In this document: positions 46,901-57,290 of the stretch, one piece after another | How positions within the stretch are numbered: position 1 is the stretch's first letter | Layout: the number at the start of each line of letters is the position of its first letter | Source of the DNA: Acidaminococcus sp. | GTDB lineage: Bacteria; Bacillota; Negativicutes; Acidaminococcales; Acidaminococcaceae | Assembly (NCBI GenBank): GCA_022482815.1 | Contig: JAKVOM010000001.1 | Span: 1,818,946 to 1,882,945, forward strand | Direction of reading: 5' to 3' | Length of the DNA: 64,000 bases | Program-made: the position numbers and the translations under genes | Notes under the pieces: generated by a model | Told to the model about the DNA's origin: nothing | Databases searched by the model: none | Seen by the model: the letters and a program-made list of their open reading frames with translations, nothing else

Positions 46901-49900
46901 TTGAAGGGGTAATGCGGTATAACAATCGGTCATAGCCGTTGAAGTCGCCCCACGCGAGTGGGGCGTGGATTGAAGGTTGATGTATTCCGGCCCCAACGTG
47001 CCGTAATGCTGTCGCCCCACGCGAGTGGGGCGTGGATTGAAGGTTTTTCTGTCTGCGTAAAATTCGGCAACCTTACCATGTCGCCCCACGCGAGTGGGGC
47101 GTGGATTGAAGGCGGTTTCCAGTGCTCCCGATTTTCAGTCGGTACGGGTCGCCCCACGCGAGTGGGGCGTGGATTGAAGGTGCGACAAATCATAAGTACA
47201 GGCTTTTTTTTCGTCGCCCCACGCGAGTGGGGCGTGGATTGAAGGTCACAAGGCTGATAGATGCCGTCATTGGAGATGACAGTCGCCCCACGCGAGTGGG
47301 GCGTGGATTGAAGGTGAAAAAGGTTGATTAGGGAGGAAATAAATCGTTGCAACGTCGCCCCACGCGAGTGGGGCGTGGATTGAAGGCAGAAGGGGTGTGA
47401 TTAACGTGAAAGGAGGCGAAAGTCGCCCCACGCGAGTGGGGCGTGGATTGAAGGATCTGAGAAATATGTTCCAACAGGGGGAAATTTTTGTCGCCCCACG
47501 CGAGTGGGGCGTGGATTGAAGGTTCTCCAGGCTCAGCCATTTTTTATGGTTCGTTCCGGTCGCCCCACGCGAGTGGGGCGTGGATTGAAGGCGGATTGGT
47601 AAAAAATATCTGGCCACAAGGGAACGTCGCCCCACGCGAGTGGGGCGTGGATTGAAGGGTGAAAGGTATCCCACAAAATTCGTATGTTTCAGTCGCCCCA
47701 CGCGAGTGGGGCGTGGATTGAAGGCTGTCGCACTTGAAAGCCATACACTCGGTGATTCCGTCGCCCCACGCGAGTGGGGCGTGGATTGAAGGCTGGATTT
47801 CGGAATAGAGTTCCGGGTCAATGGGTTGTCGCCCCACGCGAGTGGGGCGTGGATTGAAGGCTTCGAAGTGCTCTTTCAGGAACTCGACATACTGTCGCCC
47901 CACGCGAGTGGGGCGTGGATTGAAGGTTGATGACTGAGGTGGCGCACTATGGTTGAGGTCGTCGCCCCACGCGAGTGGGGCGTGGATTGAAGGATGATCA
48001 AGATTATGAAAGCTATCCCCAGCGCTTACAGTCGCCCCACGCGAGTGGGGCGTGGATTGAAGGCAGAGTAGCGGGCATCATTTGCGGTACTCCGATGACG
48101 TCGCCCCACGCGAGTGGGGCGTGGATTGAAGGCTTTATGGATTTTGCGGGTCTCACCGACACCGCCGGTCGCCCCACGCGAGTGGGGCGTGGATTGAAGG
48201 TGCTGTATCGCGTTCACCAGGGCATCGCCGGTCGGTCGCCCCACGCGAGTGGGGCGTGGATTGAAGGTCTCCACGGTGGCCAGCAAGGCAGGCCTGACCC
48301 TGTCGCCCCACGCGAGTGGGGCGTGGATTGAAGGTGGTCGTGTCAGACTCTCACACCATTGAAAACAGTCGCCCCACGCGAGTGGGGCGTGGATTGAAGG
48401 GAGAAAATTGACCTGGAAAACATCCTGGTAATCATGTCGCCCCACGCGAGTGGGGCGTGGATTGAAGGATTGTCAGGCAGACCCCGCCGGACGTAATTGT
48501 TTAGTCGCCCCACGCGAGTGGGGCGTGGATTGAAGGGCCAATAATGAGTTCTGCCCCGCTTGCTTCAATCGTCGCCCCACGCGAGTGGGGCGTGGATTGA
48601 AGGCAGGTAGTCGGCAACGTCGCCTTTCACCGGACACTCCGGTCGCCCCACGCGAGTGGGGCGTGGATTGAAGGTGAGCTATGAGGAAATCCTGGGGAAA
48701 CTGAACAACGTGTCGCCCCACGCGAGTGGGGCGTGGATTGAAGGCCGCATGTTCCCGTACTCGTCCATCACAGCGCCGTCAGTCGCCCCACGCGAGTGGG
48801 GCGTGGATTGAAGGAGTGTAGCCGGAAAACGGCTGCCGTTCCAGAGCAGTCGCCCCACGCGAGTGGGGCGTGGATTGAAGGCAACTTGGGACGTCGTAGT
48901 CCGGGTCCAGCTCTTGTCGCCCCACGCGAGTGGGGCGTGGATTGAAGGACTCAGCTTCGTCAGGTCACTAAGGTCAAAATGCAGTCGCCCCACGCGAGTG
49001 GGGCGTGGATTGAAGGCATGAAAGCAACCGGGACCGGGAAGCCGGAAACGGTCGCCCCACGCGAGTGGGGCGTGGATTGAAGGACAATGAAACCGATGAG
49101 ATTAGACAGCACATTGAGTCGCCCCACGCGAGTGGGGCGTGGATTGAAGGCCTTTCCGGATGTGACAACAACCTTGGTAACGATGGTCGCCCCACGCGAG
49201 TGGGGCGTGGATTGAAGGTGACAAAGCACTGTAATATCATGGCCTCCGGGACGTCGCCCCACGCGAGTGGGGCGTGGATTGAAGGATATAATGGGAGGGG
49301 CCTTGCGGCCCCTGCTTTTAGGTCGCCCCACGCGAGTGGGGCGTGGATTGAAGGTTTCAGGTCTTCGAACCGCGTTTCCCGTGTGTGCGTCGCCCCACGC
49401 GAGTGGGGCGTGGATTGAAGGCAGGAGCTGATGAAAACCGGGACGACCGATAAACAGTCGCCCCACGCGAGTGGGGCGTGGATTGAAGGAAATCCGGCGT
49501 CCTGCAATGCGCTGGCCGCCTGAGTCGCCCCACGCGAGTGGGGCGTGGATTGAAGGTGTCCTAAAAGACACAACAAGGAGGTGATACGAAAATGTCGCCC
49601 CACGCGAGTGGGGCGTGGATTGAAGGGGTGATACGATACAGCAGGCGGTCGTAGCCGTTGGTCGCCCCACGCGAGTGGGGCGTGGATTGAAGGCGGTTAC
49701 AATCACAACATACGACGCCTTAACGCCGCGTCGCCCCACGCGAGTGGGGCGTGGATTGAAGGATCGAGGTTGCTTTCAATGCTGTCAGTTCTTTCGTCGT
49801 CGCCCCACGCGAGTGGGGCGTGGATTGAAGGACCGTCGTAGATCACTACATGATCATTGTCACCATGTCGCCCCACGCGAGTGGGGCGTGGATTGAAGGC

Positions 49901-52900
49901 TGCTTGTCCTTTAGATGTAGTTTTTTTAACTCATGTCGCCCCACGCGAGTGGGGCGTGGATTGAAGGTAAAATCTTCTATTGCTTTTTTCTGTGCTTCTC
50001 TGTCGCCCCACGCGAGTGGGGCGTGGATTGAAGGATATAGTCGTTATAATAAAAATCTTCCAACGGCCAGGTCGCCCCACGCGAGTGGGGCGTGGATTGA
50101 AGGTTGACAGGTAAATGCCCGCCCGGGAACACCTTAATGTCGCCCCACGCGAGTGGGGCGTGGATTGAAGGGTGTCCCACGCTATCCGTGAATTTGGGCC
50201 AACAAGCGTCGCCCCACGCGAGTGGGGCGTGGATTGAAGGATGTTCCCGTACTCGTCCATCACAGCGCCGTCAAGGTCGCCCCACGCGAGTGGGGCGTGG
50301 ATTGAAGGCCTGTGTGGTGTATCACGATCATGTCGGTAGTGTCGTGTCGCCCCACGCGAGTGGGGCGTGGATTGAAGGTCATCAGGCGCAGGGATGGTCC
50401 GGAATCGGCTACGTCGCCCCACGCGAGTGGGGCGTGGATTGAAGGATTTGCCCGTACTCGTCCATCACAGCCCCGTCAAGTCGCCCCACGCGAGTGGGGC
50501 GTGGATTGAAGGGGATCATTAACACCTAGGACCGTGACGGACATGAGTCGCCCCACGCGAGTGGGGCGTGGATTGAAGGCTCACTGCTATATCGGTAAGC
50601 ATTTCCTTTCGTTCGTCGCCCCACGCGAGTGGGGCGTGGATTGAAGGCCACACCGGAAGAGAGCGGATTATCCGATGATGATGTCGCCCCACGCGAGTGG
50701 GGCGTGGATTGAAGGATCTTCTGTATCACTATCCGCCGGTACAATAATGTCGCCCCACGCGAGTGGGGCGTGGATTGAAGGAAAAATTTTTACCGTTTCT
50801 TTGGTTGCGTTTCCGTCGCCCCACGCGAGTGGGGCGTGGATTGAAGGCCTGTGCAGCGCCGGCAATGGTCTCACGGTCTGGTCGCCCCACGCGAGTGGGG
50901 CGTGGATTGAAGGAAACTGGCCGATGTACGGCAGCTCATAATCCCTGTCGCCCCACGCGAGTGGGGCGTGGATTGAAGGTGTTTTGCGTCCCGACAAGTT
51001 AGAAATTTGCAAGAGTCGCCCCACGCGAGTGGGGCGTGGATTGAAGGATCGACGGCTGCGGCGATGTAGTAACTCCAGGGGAGGTCGCCCCACGCGAGTG
51101 GGGCGTGGATTGAAGGCGTTCGGCAACCGAAAGGATCTTTTTCCCCATTTGTCGCCCCACGCGAGTGGGGCGTGGATTGAAGGATCTAAGACTGCGCCGT
51201 CAAGATAGATGCCGCGGAGGTCGCCCCACGCGAGTGGGGCGTGGATTGAAGGGGTTGCCGAACGAAAAGAAATGCTTACCGATATAGGTCGCCCCACGCG
51301 AGTGGGGCGTGGATTGAAGGATCGACGGCTGCGGCGATGTAGTAACTCCAGGGGAGGTCGCCCCACGCGAGTGGGGCGTGGATTGAAGGCAAAACGCACC
51401 CTGCAGGACTGGGAAGGAGGGCGGTCGCCCCACGCGAGTGGGGCGTGGATTGAAGGTTAGGCAAGTATGGCAAGTATGGTAGTGATTACGTCGCCCCACG
51501 CGAGTGGGGCGTGGATTGAAGGATTTCCTTACTGTCTCCGGCATCTTCAGGACCGCCGTCGCCCCACGCGAGTGGGGCGTGGATTGAAGGCGGTGTAGCC
51601 GTCAATGCGCTGTAAGAGCGTGAGGTCGCCCCACGCGAGTGGGGCGTGGATTGAAGGCCATACGCCTAAGCCTTCGCCGCGTCCCTGATATTGTCGCCCC
51701 ACGCGAGTGGGGCGTGGATTGAAGGACAATTAAGATTGGCGGAAGACGTCGTCATTGTTGTCGCCCCACGCGAGTGGGGCGTGGATTGAAGGGTCGTATA
51801 CTCCTCTTAACAATGGAGAGAGGTAAAGTCGCCCCACGCGAGTGGGGCGTGGATTGAAGGCGGTACGTCTTGCCTGCAAATTCAAATTTCATGATGTCGC
51901 CCCACGCGAGTGGGGCGTGGATTGAAGGGGAAAGGTTTGTATTAGTCCGCTGTACTTCTACTGTCGCCCCACGCGAGTGGGGCGTGGATTGAAGGTTTAA
52001 CGTGCCTAATGTAGTGTTAAAGCAAGTAGATGTCGCCCCACGCGAGTGGGGCGTGGATTGAAGGCTTACTTATGCTGTCCATAACACCGGGCCTCCTCGT
52101 CGCCCCACGCGAGTGGGGCGTGGATTGAAGGAGATTAAGTGAGGCGAGACATCATGACAGAAGAAAGTCGCCCCACGCGAGTGGGGCGTGGATTGAAGGA
52201 AGTCCCTGAGTGCCGGAAGCAAAAGTGCGTACTTGTCGCCCCACGCGAGTGGGGCGTGGATTGAAGGAGATTCGCCATTGTGGATGCAGTCATCGTATAC
52301 AGTCGCCCCACGCGAGTGGGGCGTGGATTGAAGGGTTGTCTTTATTGTATCACGAATTTTTTAAAAAGGTCGCCCCACGCGAGTGGGGCGTGGATTGAAG
52401 GTGATGAGTCTTTTCCTCGTCGCTAGCCATTTTCGTCGCCCCACGCGAGTGGGGCGTGGATTGAAGGCAATTAGGCGTGCTCTGGATGTAGAAGTCGTTC
52501 CGGGTCGCCCCACGCGAGTGGGGCGTGGATTGAAGGCAATTAGGCGTGCTCTGGATGTAGAAGTCGTTCCGGTCGCCCCACGCGAGTGGGGCGTGGATTG
52601 AAGGCATCATGATTCCGGTCCAAAATGCTGTTGTGGTCGTCGCCCCACGCGAGTGGGGCGTGGATTGAAGGATCTTTATCAGGCCATTTAGGGATAAGCG
52701 TTACTGTCGCCCCACGCGAGTGGGGCGTGGATTGAAGGTTAAAAAGTAAACTTTGTGTCGTATCCACCGGTCGTCGCCCCACGCGAGTGGGGCGTGGATT
52801 GAAGGTCATCGGTTAGCGTTACTAAATCGCCGACTTCCGTCGCCCCACGCGAGTGGGGCGTGGATTGAAGGTGACCTAGCAAATTTGACGTATGGGACGA

Positions 52901-54872
52901 GTTTAAGTCGCCCCACGCGAGTGGGGCGTGGATTGAAGGCGGTTTGAAGTGGAAGTCGGCTCTGGCAAGCCTCGTCGCCCCACGCGAGTGGGGCGTGGAT
53001 TGAAGGCGGTTTGAAGTGGAAGTCGGCTCTGGCAAGCCTCGTCGCCCCACGCGAGTGGGGCGTGGATTGAAGGCTAATTGGAAATTCAAGATTAAGGTCC
53101 TGCGCCGGTCGCCCCACGCGAGTGGGGCGTGGATTGAAGGCTGTTTGAGGCTGAAAAGCTAAAGGCCAGAAACGGTCGCCCCACGCGAGTGGGGCGTGGA
53201 TTGAAGGCACTCTTAAATGGCTTAGGACATTGAAGGAATTTCGTCGCCCCACGCGAGTGGGGCGTGGATTGAAGGTTCATTGTCACCTGCATAATCATCA
53301 ATCAATGAGGTCGCCCCACGCGAGTGGGGCGTGGATTGAAGGCCGTTGGCAAGGACTAGCGGACGTCGGGTACAGCGGTCGCCCCACGCGAGTGGGGCGT
53401 GGATTGAAGGTTGCGCTGCCGCTCCACCTCCGCACTGATTCCGCGTCGCCCCACGCGAGTGGGGCGTGGATTGAAGGCCGGATGAATTTGTAGAAGCGCT
53501 GGCGCATTACCGTCGCCCCACGCGAGTGGGGCGTGGATTGAAGGAGAGAAGCGATTGACGCACTGAAAAGCGTGTTCCCGTCGCCCCACGCGAGTGGGGC
53601 GTGGATTGAAGGGGAAAACTCGGCGGCTATGAAACAAACGAGTATGGTCGCCCCACGCGAGTGGGGCGTGGATTGAAGGGATTTTGAATACGGCCTTAAT
53701 CCGGCCCTGACCCAGTCGCCCCACGCGAGTGGGGCGTGGATTGAAGGTTGTGATAGCAGGATGCATCCCTGTTTTTGGGTCGTCGCCCCACGCGAGTGGG
53801 GCGCGGATTGAAGGCAGCAAAAGACGCTGGCATGTACTTCCGTGTTCGTGGTCGCCCTACGCGAGTGGGGCGTGGATTGAAGGGTATAAACCGCAATCGT
53901 CGTATCTGTTGCTCTAACGTCGCCCCACACATGTGGGGCGTGGATTGAAAATGCACGGACTGCAACATCATCATGCAGCACGTGAGGGGCGTGGATTGAA
54001 GGATGGATAATATTATCTATGCAAAGAACCGTCTCGTCGCCCCATGCGAGTGGGGCGTGGATTGAAGAATTTCGCCCAAGGAATTAATATTGATACTGCT
54101 ATTGTCGCCCAACGTGAGTAGGCGTGGCTTGAAGGATCAACAGTTAAGATACTCTTTTAAAACCATAATAGTCGCCCCACGCGAGTGGGGCGTGGATTGA
54201 AGGAGCACCGCGGGTCCGACGGGCGGTTACGAGTACTGTTGCCCCACGCATGTGGGGCGTGGATTGAAGGTCAAGTCCCTTCTTAAGTTGTCCTCTAATT
54301 AGTTAGTCGACCCACGCGAGTGGGGCGTGGATTGAAGGCATTATAAATAAGGCTCGCCTCTTGCGTGACTGCGTCGCCCCACGCGAGTGGGGCGTGGATT
54401 GAAGGCGACTTTGTCGGCGCTTTGCGCCCTTGGCGGTGTGTCTCCCCACACATGTGAAGTGTGGATTGAAGGATTGATACCCTTAAATATATTGTCAATT
54501 CCGGATGTCGCCCCACGCATGTGGGGCGTGGATTGAAGGACGGGTCTCAATATCAATATGGAAATCGGAGACCGTCGCCCCACGTGAGTGGGGTGTGGAT
54601 TGAAGGCAGATTTTCATAGCCATTGGCATATCAACGTATAGTAGCCTCACGCTAGTGGGGCGTGGATTGAAGGCGGTACGGATCTGGCAGATGTCGCCGG
54701 AGGCGAAAGTCACTCCACTTGAGAGGGGCGTGGATTGAAGGATATCCAAAACATTTTGTTTTATGGCCGCTTGCATGTCGCCCCACGCATGTGGCGTAGA
54801 TGAAATTTAATAACAAGACAAATGTGATATAATAAACTTGTCGTTACACTCAAGTGGAACGTGGATTGAAGA
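40925..54872 (+). CRISPR. Type I-C CRISPR array, about 205 repeats
   Basis: 33-bp repeat beginning GTCGCCCC and ending GTGGATTGAAGG, with hairpin CCCCAC-GCGA-GTGGGG. Unit length is 66-70 bp (spacers 33-37 bp). I estimate about 190 near-perfect repeats from 40925 to about 53780 by dividing length by period (averages of 68.2 near the leader and 67.2 near the end), then about 17 mostly degenerate ones. Several spacers are present twice. Type I-C is set by the adjacent cas5c/8c/7c genes and by the repeat ending ATTGAAxx. All reading frames in this region are repeat artefacts. No interrupting IS element or gene was seen. Confidence 0.97.
53782..54872 (+). repeat. Decayed leader-distal end of the array
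   Basis: From 53782 nearly every repeat has mutations; only those at about 54171 and 54373 look perfect. One at about 53970 has lost its first half, and the last (54840-54872) keeps little more than GTCG, AAGTGGAACGTGGATTGAAG. Several share the loop variant CCCCACGCATGTGGGG instead of GCGA (about 54238, 54507, 54777; ACAT at 53919). Confidence 0.85.
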
Positions 54873-54906
54873 ATATTTTCTGTTATGAACTGACCCCTTG
54901 TCGAGG

Positions 54907-54941
54907 AATGCCGCCCCATACTCGTGAGGCGGCATTTTTGA
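54907..54941 (+). terminator. Terminator after the CRISPR array
   Basis: AATGCCGCC pairs with GGCGGCATT, followed by TTTTG, 35 bp past the last decayed repeat. Confidence 0.85.
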
Positions 54942-55526
54942 CTCAAAGTTAGTTGGATATAGAGACAAAAGAATCCAAAACTGTCACGGCGACACTTATA
55001 AAATCAGTATCTTACTTCCGAGCTAAAGATGATTTATTCATTCCGGCCGTTAGGCCGTACCACTCTGCCGAAGGCGGTGGCCAAAAGCTATATGCTAAAA
55101 GCGCCTTTTATCCAGCTAACTGCAGCCAACTGCTAACTGCCATCTGCCATCAGCTATCTGCCTCATGCTTTACCCAACAATCTGCCCGCACTACGGTACT
55201 AACCACTATCGTCTAACCCCTAACCACTTCGCCGCTGGCCGGGGCCAAATGCGCCTTTTCAGCAAACTGCAGCTAAATGCTAACTGCCATCAGCTATCTG
55301 CCTCATGTTTTACCCAACTATCTGCCCGCACTACGGTACTAACCACTATCGTCTAACCCCTAACCACTTCGCCGCTGGCCGGGGCCAAATGCGCTTTTCA
55401 GCAAACGGCAGCTATCTGCTAACGGCTAACTGCTATCTGCCTCATGTTTTACCCAACTATCTGCTCGCACTACAGTACTAACCCCTAGCCACCATCCACT
55501 AGCCACTATTAGTCGACTAATATACC
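54942..55526. repeat. Three tandem ~139-bp degenerate repeats
   Basis: CTATCTGCCTCATG occurs at about 55154, 55294 and 55433, each followed by TTTTACCCAAC, TCTGCCCGCACTAC, GTACTAACCACTATC and GGCCGGGGCCAAATGCGC. Frames through it encode nothing recognisable. Similar words occur at 2.7, 12.0, 56.6 and 57.4 kb. Confidence 0.7.
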
Positions 55527-55555
55527 TTGAATTTTATGAATTATCACTTTACAAT
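55527..55555 (+). promoter_or_regulatory. Promoter of the bicupin gene
   Basis: TTGAAT (55527-55532), 17-bp spacer, TACAAT (55550-55555), 50 bp before the start codon. Confidence 0.75.
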
Positions 55556-55604
55556 GAAAGTGTATGAATAAGTTTCATCATTTGCGTGAAGGAGGAGAAA
55601 AAGT

Positions 55605-56480
55605 ATGAAAAGTAAATTTGTCGCGTTTTGTCTGGCAGCATCCATCCTGGGAGCAGGTACCGCGCTCGCAAAGCCGGCCCCGGCTCAGCTGGTACCGGAA
55701 AAGCACGGTCAGTGCTATACGGCTGAGGAGCTCTTTGTAAAGGATGTCAATGGTGCCGGCGGCGGTATGGGAACGCTGCACGGGGATTTTGCGTTCCGCC
55801 GCGAACAGGCGCTGTCCAGTGATGCTATCAAGGAAATTGGCTGGATGACGCTGAAGACGGGTACATTTATCGGCAATCACGCACATAAGGATAATGAAGA
55901 TGCGTACCTGATTATTTCCGGTAAAGGCATTTTCACCGACGGCAATGGCAATGCCTGGGTCGTAGGACCCGGCGATATGACGATTGCCCGCCCGGGTCAG
56001 GCTCACGGTCTGGCTAATCTCGGCAAGGAAGACCTGAAGTTCCTCGATATCATCGCAAAGAACGATAACGCTGATCTCGAAAAGATTACGAAAGAAGAAA
56101 CGACGCAGTGCTTCCCTGTGTCCGCTCAGTTTGAAAAAGACGTCGAAAAGGCAGGCGCCGGCAAGGGCGTTGGCACGCTGTACGGCCGTTTCGCCTTCCG
56201 CCGCGAAGCTGCTACGGATGACCAGGCTATCAAGGAAATCGGCTGGATGACGCTGAAACCGGGCGATTCCATCGGTATGCATAAACACATCGACAATGAT
56301 GATACCTACATCATCATTTCCGGTAAGGGTGTATTCACAGACTCCAATGGTAAGGAAACGGAAGTAGGTCCGCAGTCCGTTACCATCGCAGGCCCGGGCG
56401 AAAGCCATGCCCTGCGCAACAATGGTACTGAAGATTTGGTCTTCATTGACTTGATTGCAAAGAATGTGCCTAAAAAATAA
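55605..56480 (+). CDS. Secreted double-cupin protein
   Basis: 291 residues. Signal peptide MKSKFVAFCLAASILGAGTALA, then two cupin domains that are copies of each other. Each has EIGWMTLK, a metal-site HxH (GNHAHKDNED near 92; GMHKHIDNDD near 227), IISGKGxFTD, the PGDM/PQSV strand and a closing His (GQAHGL, GESHAL). Each cupin is preceded by a Cys and GTLxGxFAFRRE. So a tandem duplication within one gene, periplasmic, probably metal-binding; ligand unknown. GAAGGAGGAG precedes the ATG. Single gene with its own promoter and terminator. Confidence 0.85.
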   Translation: MKSKFVAFCLAASILGAGTALAKPAPAQLVPEKHGQCYTAEELFVKDVNGAGGGMGTLHGDFAFRREQALSSDAIKEIGWMTLKTGTFIGNHAHKDNEDAYLIISGKGIFTDGNGNAWVVGPGDMTIARPGQAHGLANLGKEDLKFLDIIAKNDNADLEKITKEETTQCFPVSAQFEKDVEKAGAGKGVGTLYGRFAFRREAATDDQAIKEIGWMTLKPGDSIGMHKHIDNDDTYIIISGKGVFTDSNGKETEVGPQSVTIAGPGESHALRNNGTEDLVFIDLIAKNVPKK

Positions 56481-56498
56481 AATTTAACTTCTAAATAG

Positions 56499-56540
56499 TG
56501 ACTGTGCAGATTGAGCAATCATCCTGCACAGTCATTTTTA
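56499..56540 (+). terminator. Terminator of the bicupin gene
   Basis: TGACTGTGCAG pairs with CTGCACAGTCA, followed by TTTTTA. Confidence 0.9.
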
Positions 56541-56885
56541 TGAAATCGTTCGATATATAACGAACATTAATTACTAACGAAAAATAAAAAATGGGCAGCT
56601 GAAATTTGACCGCACTATTAAAACTATCGGCTGCTATCTACCGTCTGCTAACTGCTATCTGCTTTTTTATTAAAAAATCAACGGTAAAATCAGACCTATA
56701 GAAACAAAGTTTTCCTCATTTTAAGATTACTCAACATAAAAATTCATAAATAACATAAAAATAGTTACAATTTAACGGTCGACAATACCCTTAAATGTGA
56801 ACAATATGTGTCTTACTTTTCATGAATAAAAATATGAGTATAATAAAAATTGTTCGGAGATACCGAACGCAAAGGAGGGATTAAA
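56541..56885 (+). promoter_or_regulatory. AT-rich gap with a -10 box for the small two-gene operon
   Basis: No gene. Contains CTAACTGCTATCTGC words near 56650 and a TATAAT at 56839-56844, 42 bp before the 49-aa gene; no convincing -35 box. Confidence 0.45.
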
Positions 56886-57035
56886 ATGAGAACGGACAGT
56901 AAAATGAGCAAGGCGGTAGTGAAGAAGAGAGAAGAGTGGGAAGATACATTTCTCCGACTGTTCGCTCCCAGTTTAATCGGTGTGGTCCCCAAAATGGATG
57001 CGTGGGACCCGATGAGCTTTTTTGATTTTGAGTAA
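56886..57035 (+). CDS. Small protein of unknown function (49 aa)
   Basis: Not recognised. The ATG at 56886 has AAAGGAGGG seven bases upstream, which is why I choose it over earlier in-frame codons. Basic N-terminal half (SKAVVKKREEWEDTFLRLFAP, helical) and an acidic aromatic end (DAWDPMSFFDFE). No signal or membrane helix. Cotranscribed with the 53-aa gene 21 bp downstream. Confidence 0.7.
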   Translation: MRTDSKMSKAVVKKREEWEDTFLRLFAPSLIGVVPKMDAWDPMSFFDFE

Positions 57036-57056
57036 AGTAGAAGGGGAGGATGAATC

Positions 57057-57218
57057 ATGATTATCAATGGCGCAGCTGCGAAGGAATTCTGCAAAACAAT
57101 CGATGATCTGGAAAAGCTTCTGACGCTTGGCCTTATGACGAAGTCCGAGGCTAAAACTCGTGCCACCCTGCACGAAGTCGAAATCCCCGGATTTGTAAGA
57201 CGTGAATTTCACGTGTAA
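57057..57218 (+). CDS. Small protein of unknown function, SHOCT-like helix pair (53 aa)
   Basis: Frame from ATG 57057 to TAA 57218, preceded by AAGGGGAGG. The middle part DDLEKLLTLGLMTKSEAKTR resembles the short SHOCT motif (a helix, LGLxT turn, second helix) found at ends of many proteins, followed by a basic tail. Forms a two-gene unit with the 49-aa protein and is closed by a strong terminator, which supports both being real genes. Confidence 0.65.
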   Translation: MIINGAAAKEFCKTIDDLEKLLTLGLMTKSEAKTRATLHEVEIPGFVRREFHV

Positions 57219-57231
57219 CTGAATAAAAGCA

Positions 57232-57290
57232 TCTGCCCCGATAGAGTCCTCAACTTGCCTCAGACGTCTATCGGGGCAGCGCTTTTTTAG
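57232..57290 (+). terminator. Terminator with conserved core after the small two-gene operon
   Basis: GCCCCGATAGA pairs with TCTATCGGGGC (G-C where the 61.8-kb copy has A-T), interior CTCAACTTGCCTCAG, then GCTTTTTT. Confidence 0.9.

Noticed and set aside
40866-53981. Many open frames on both strands with peptides such as SPHASGAWIEG, RPTRVGRGLK, SIHAPLAWGD
   Set aside because: They are translations of the CRISPR repeat in six frames; none has a ribosome-binding site or continues past the array logic.
54942-55356. Frames of 87 and 63 codons after the array
   Set aside because: They follow the 139-bp repeat, contain the same peptide twice and have no start signals.
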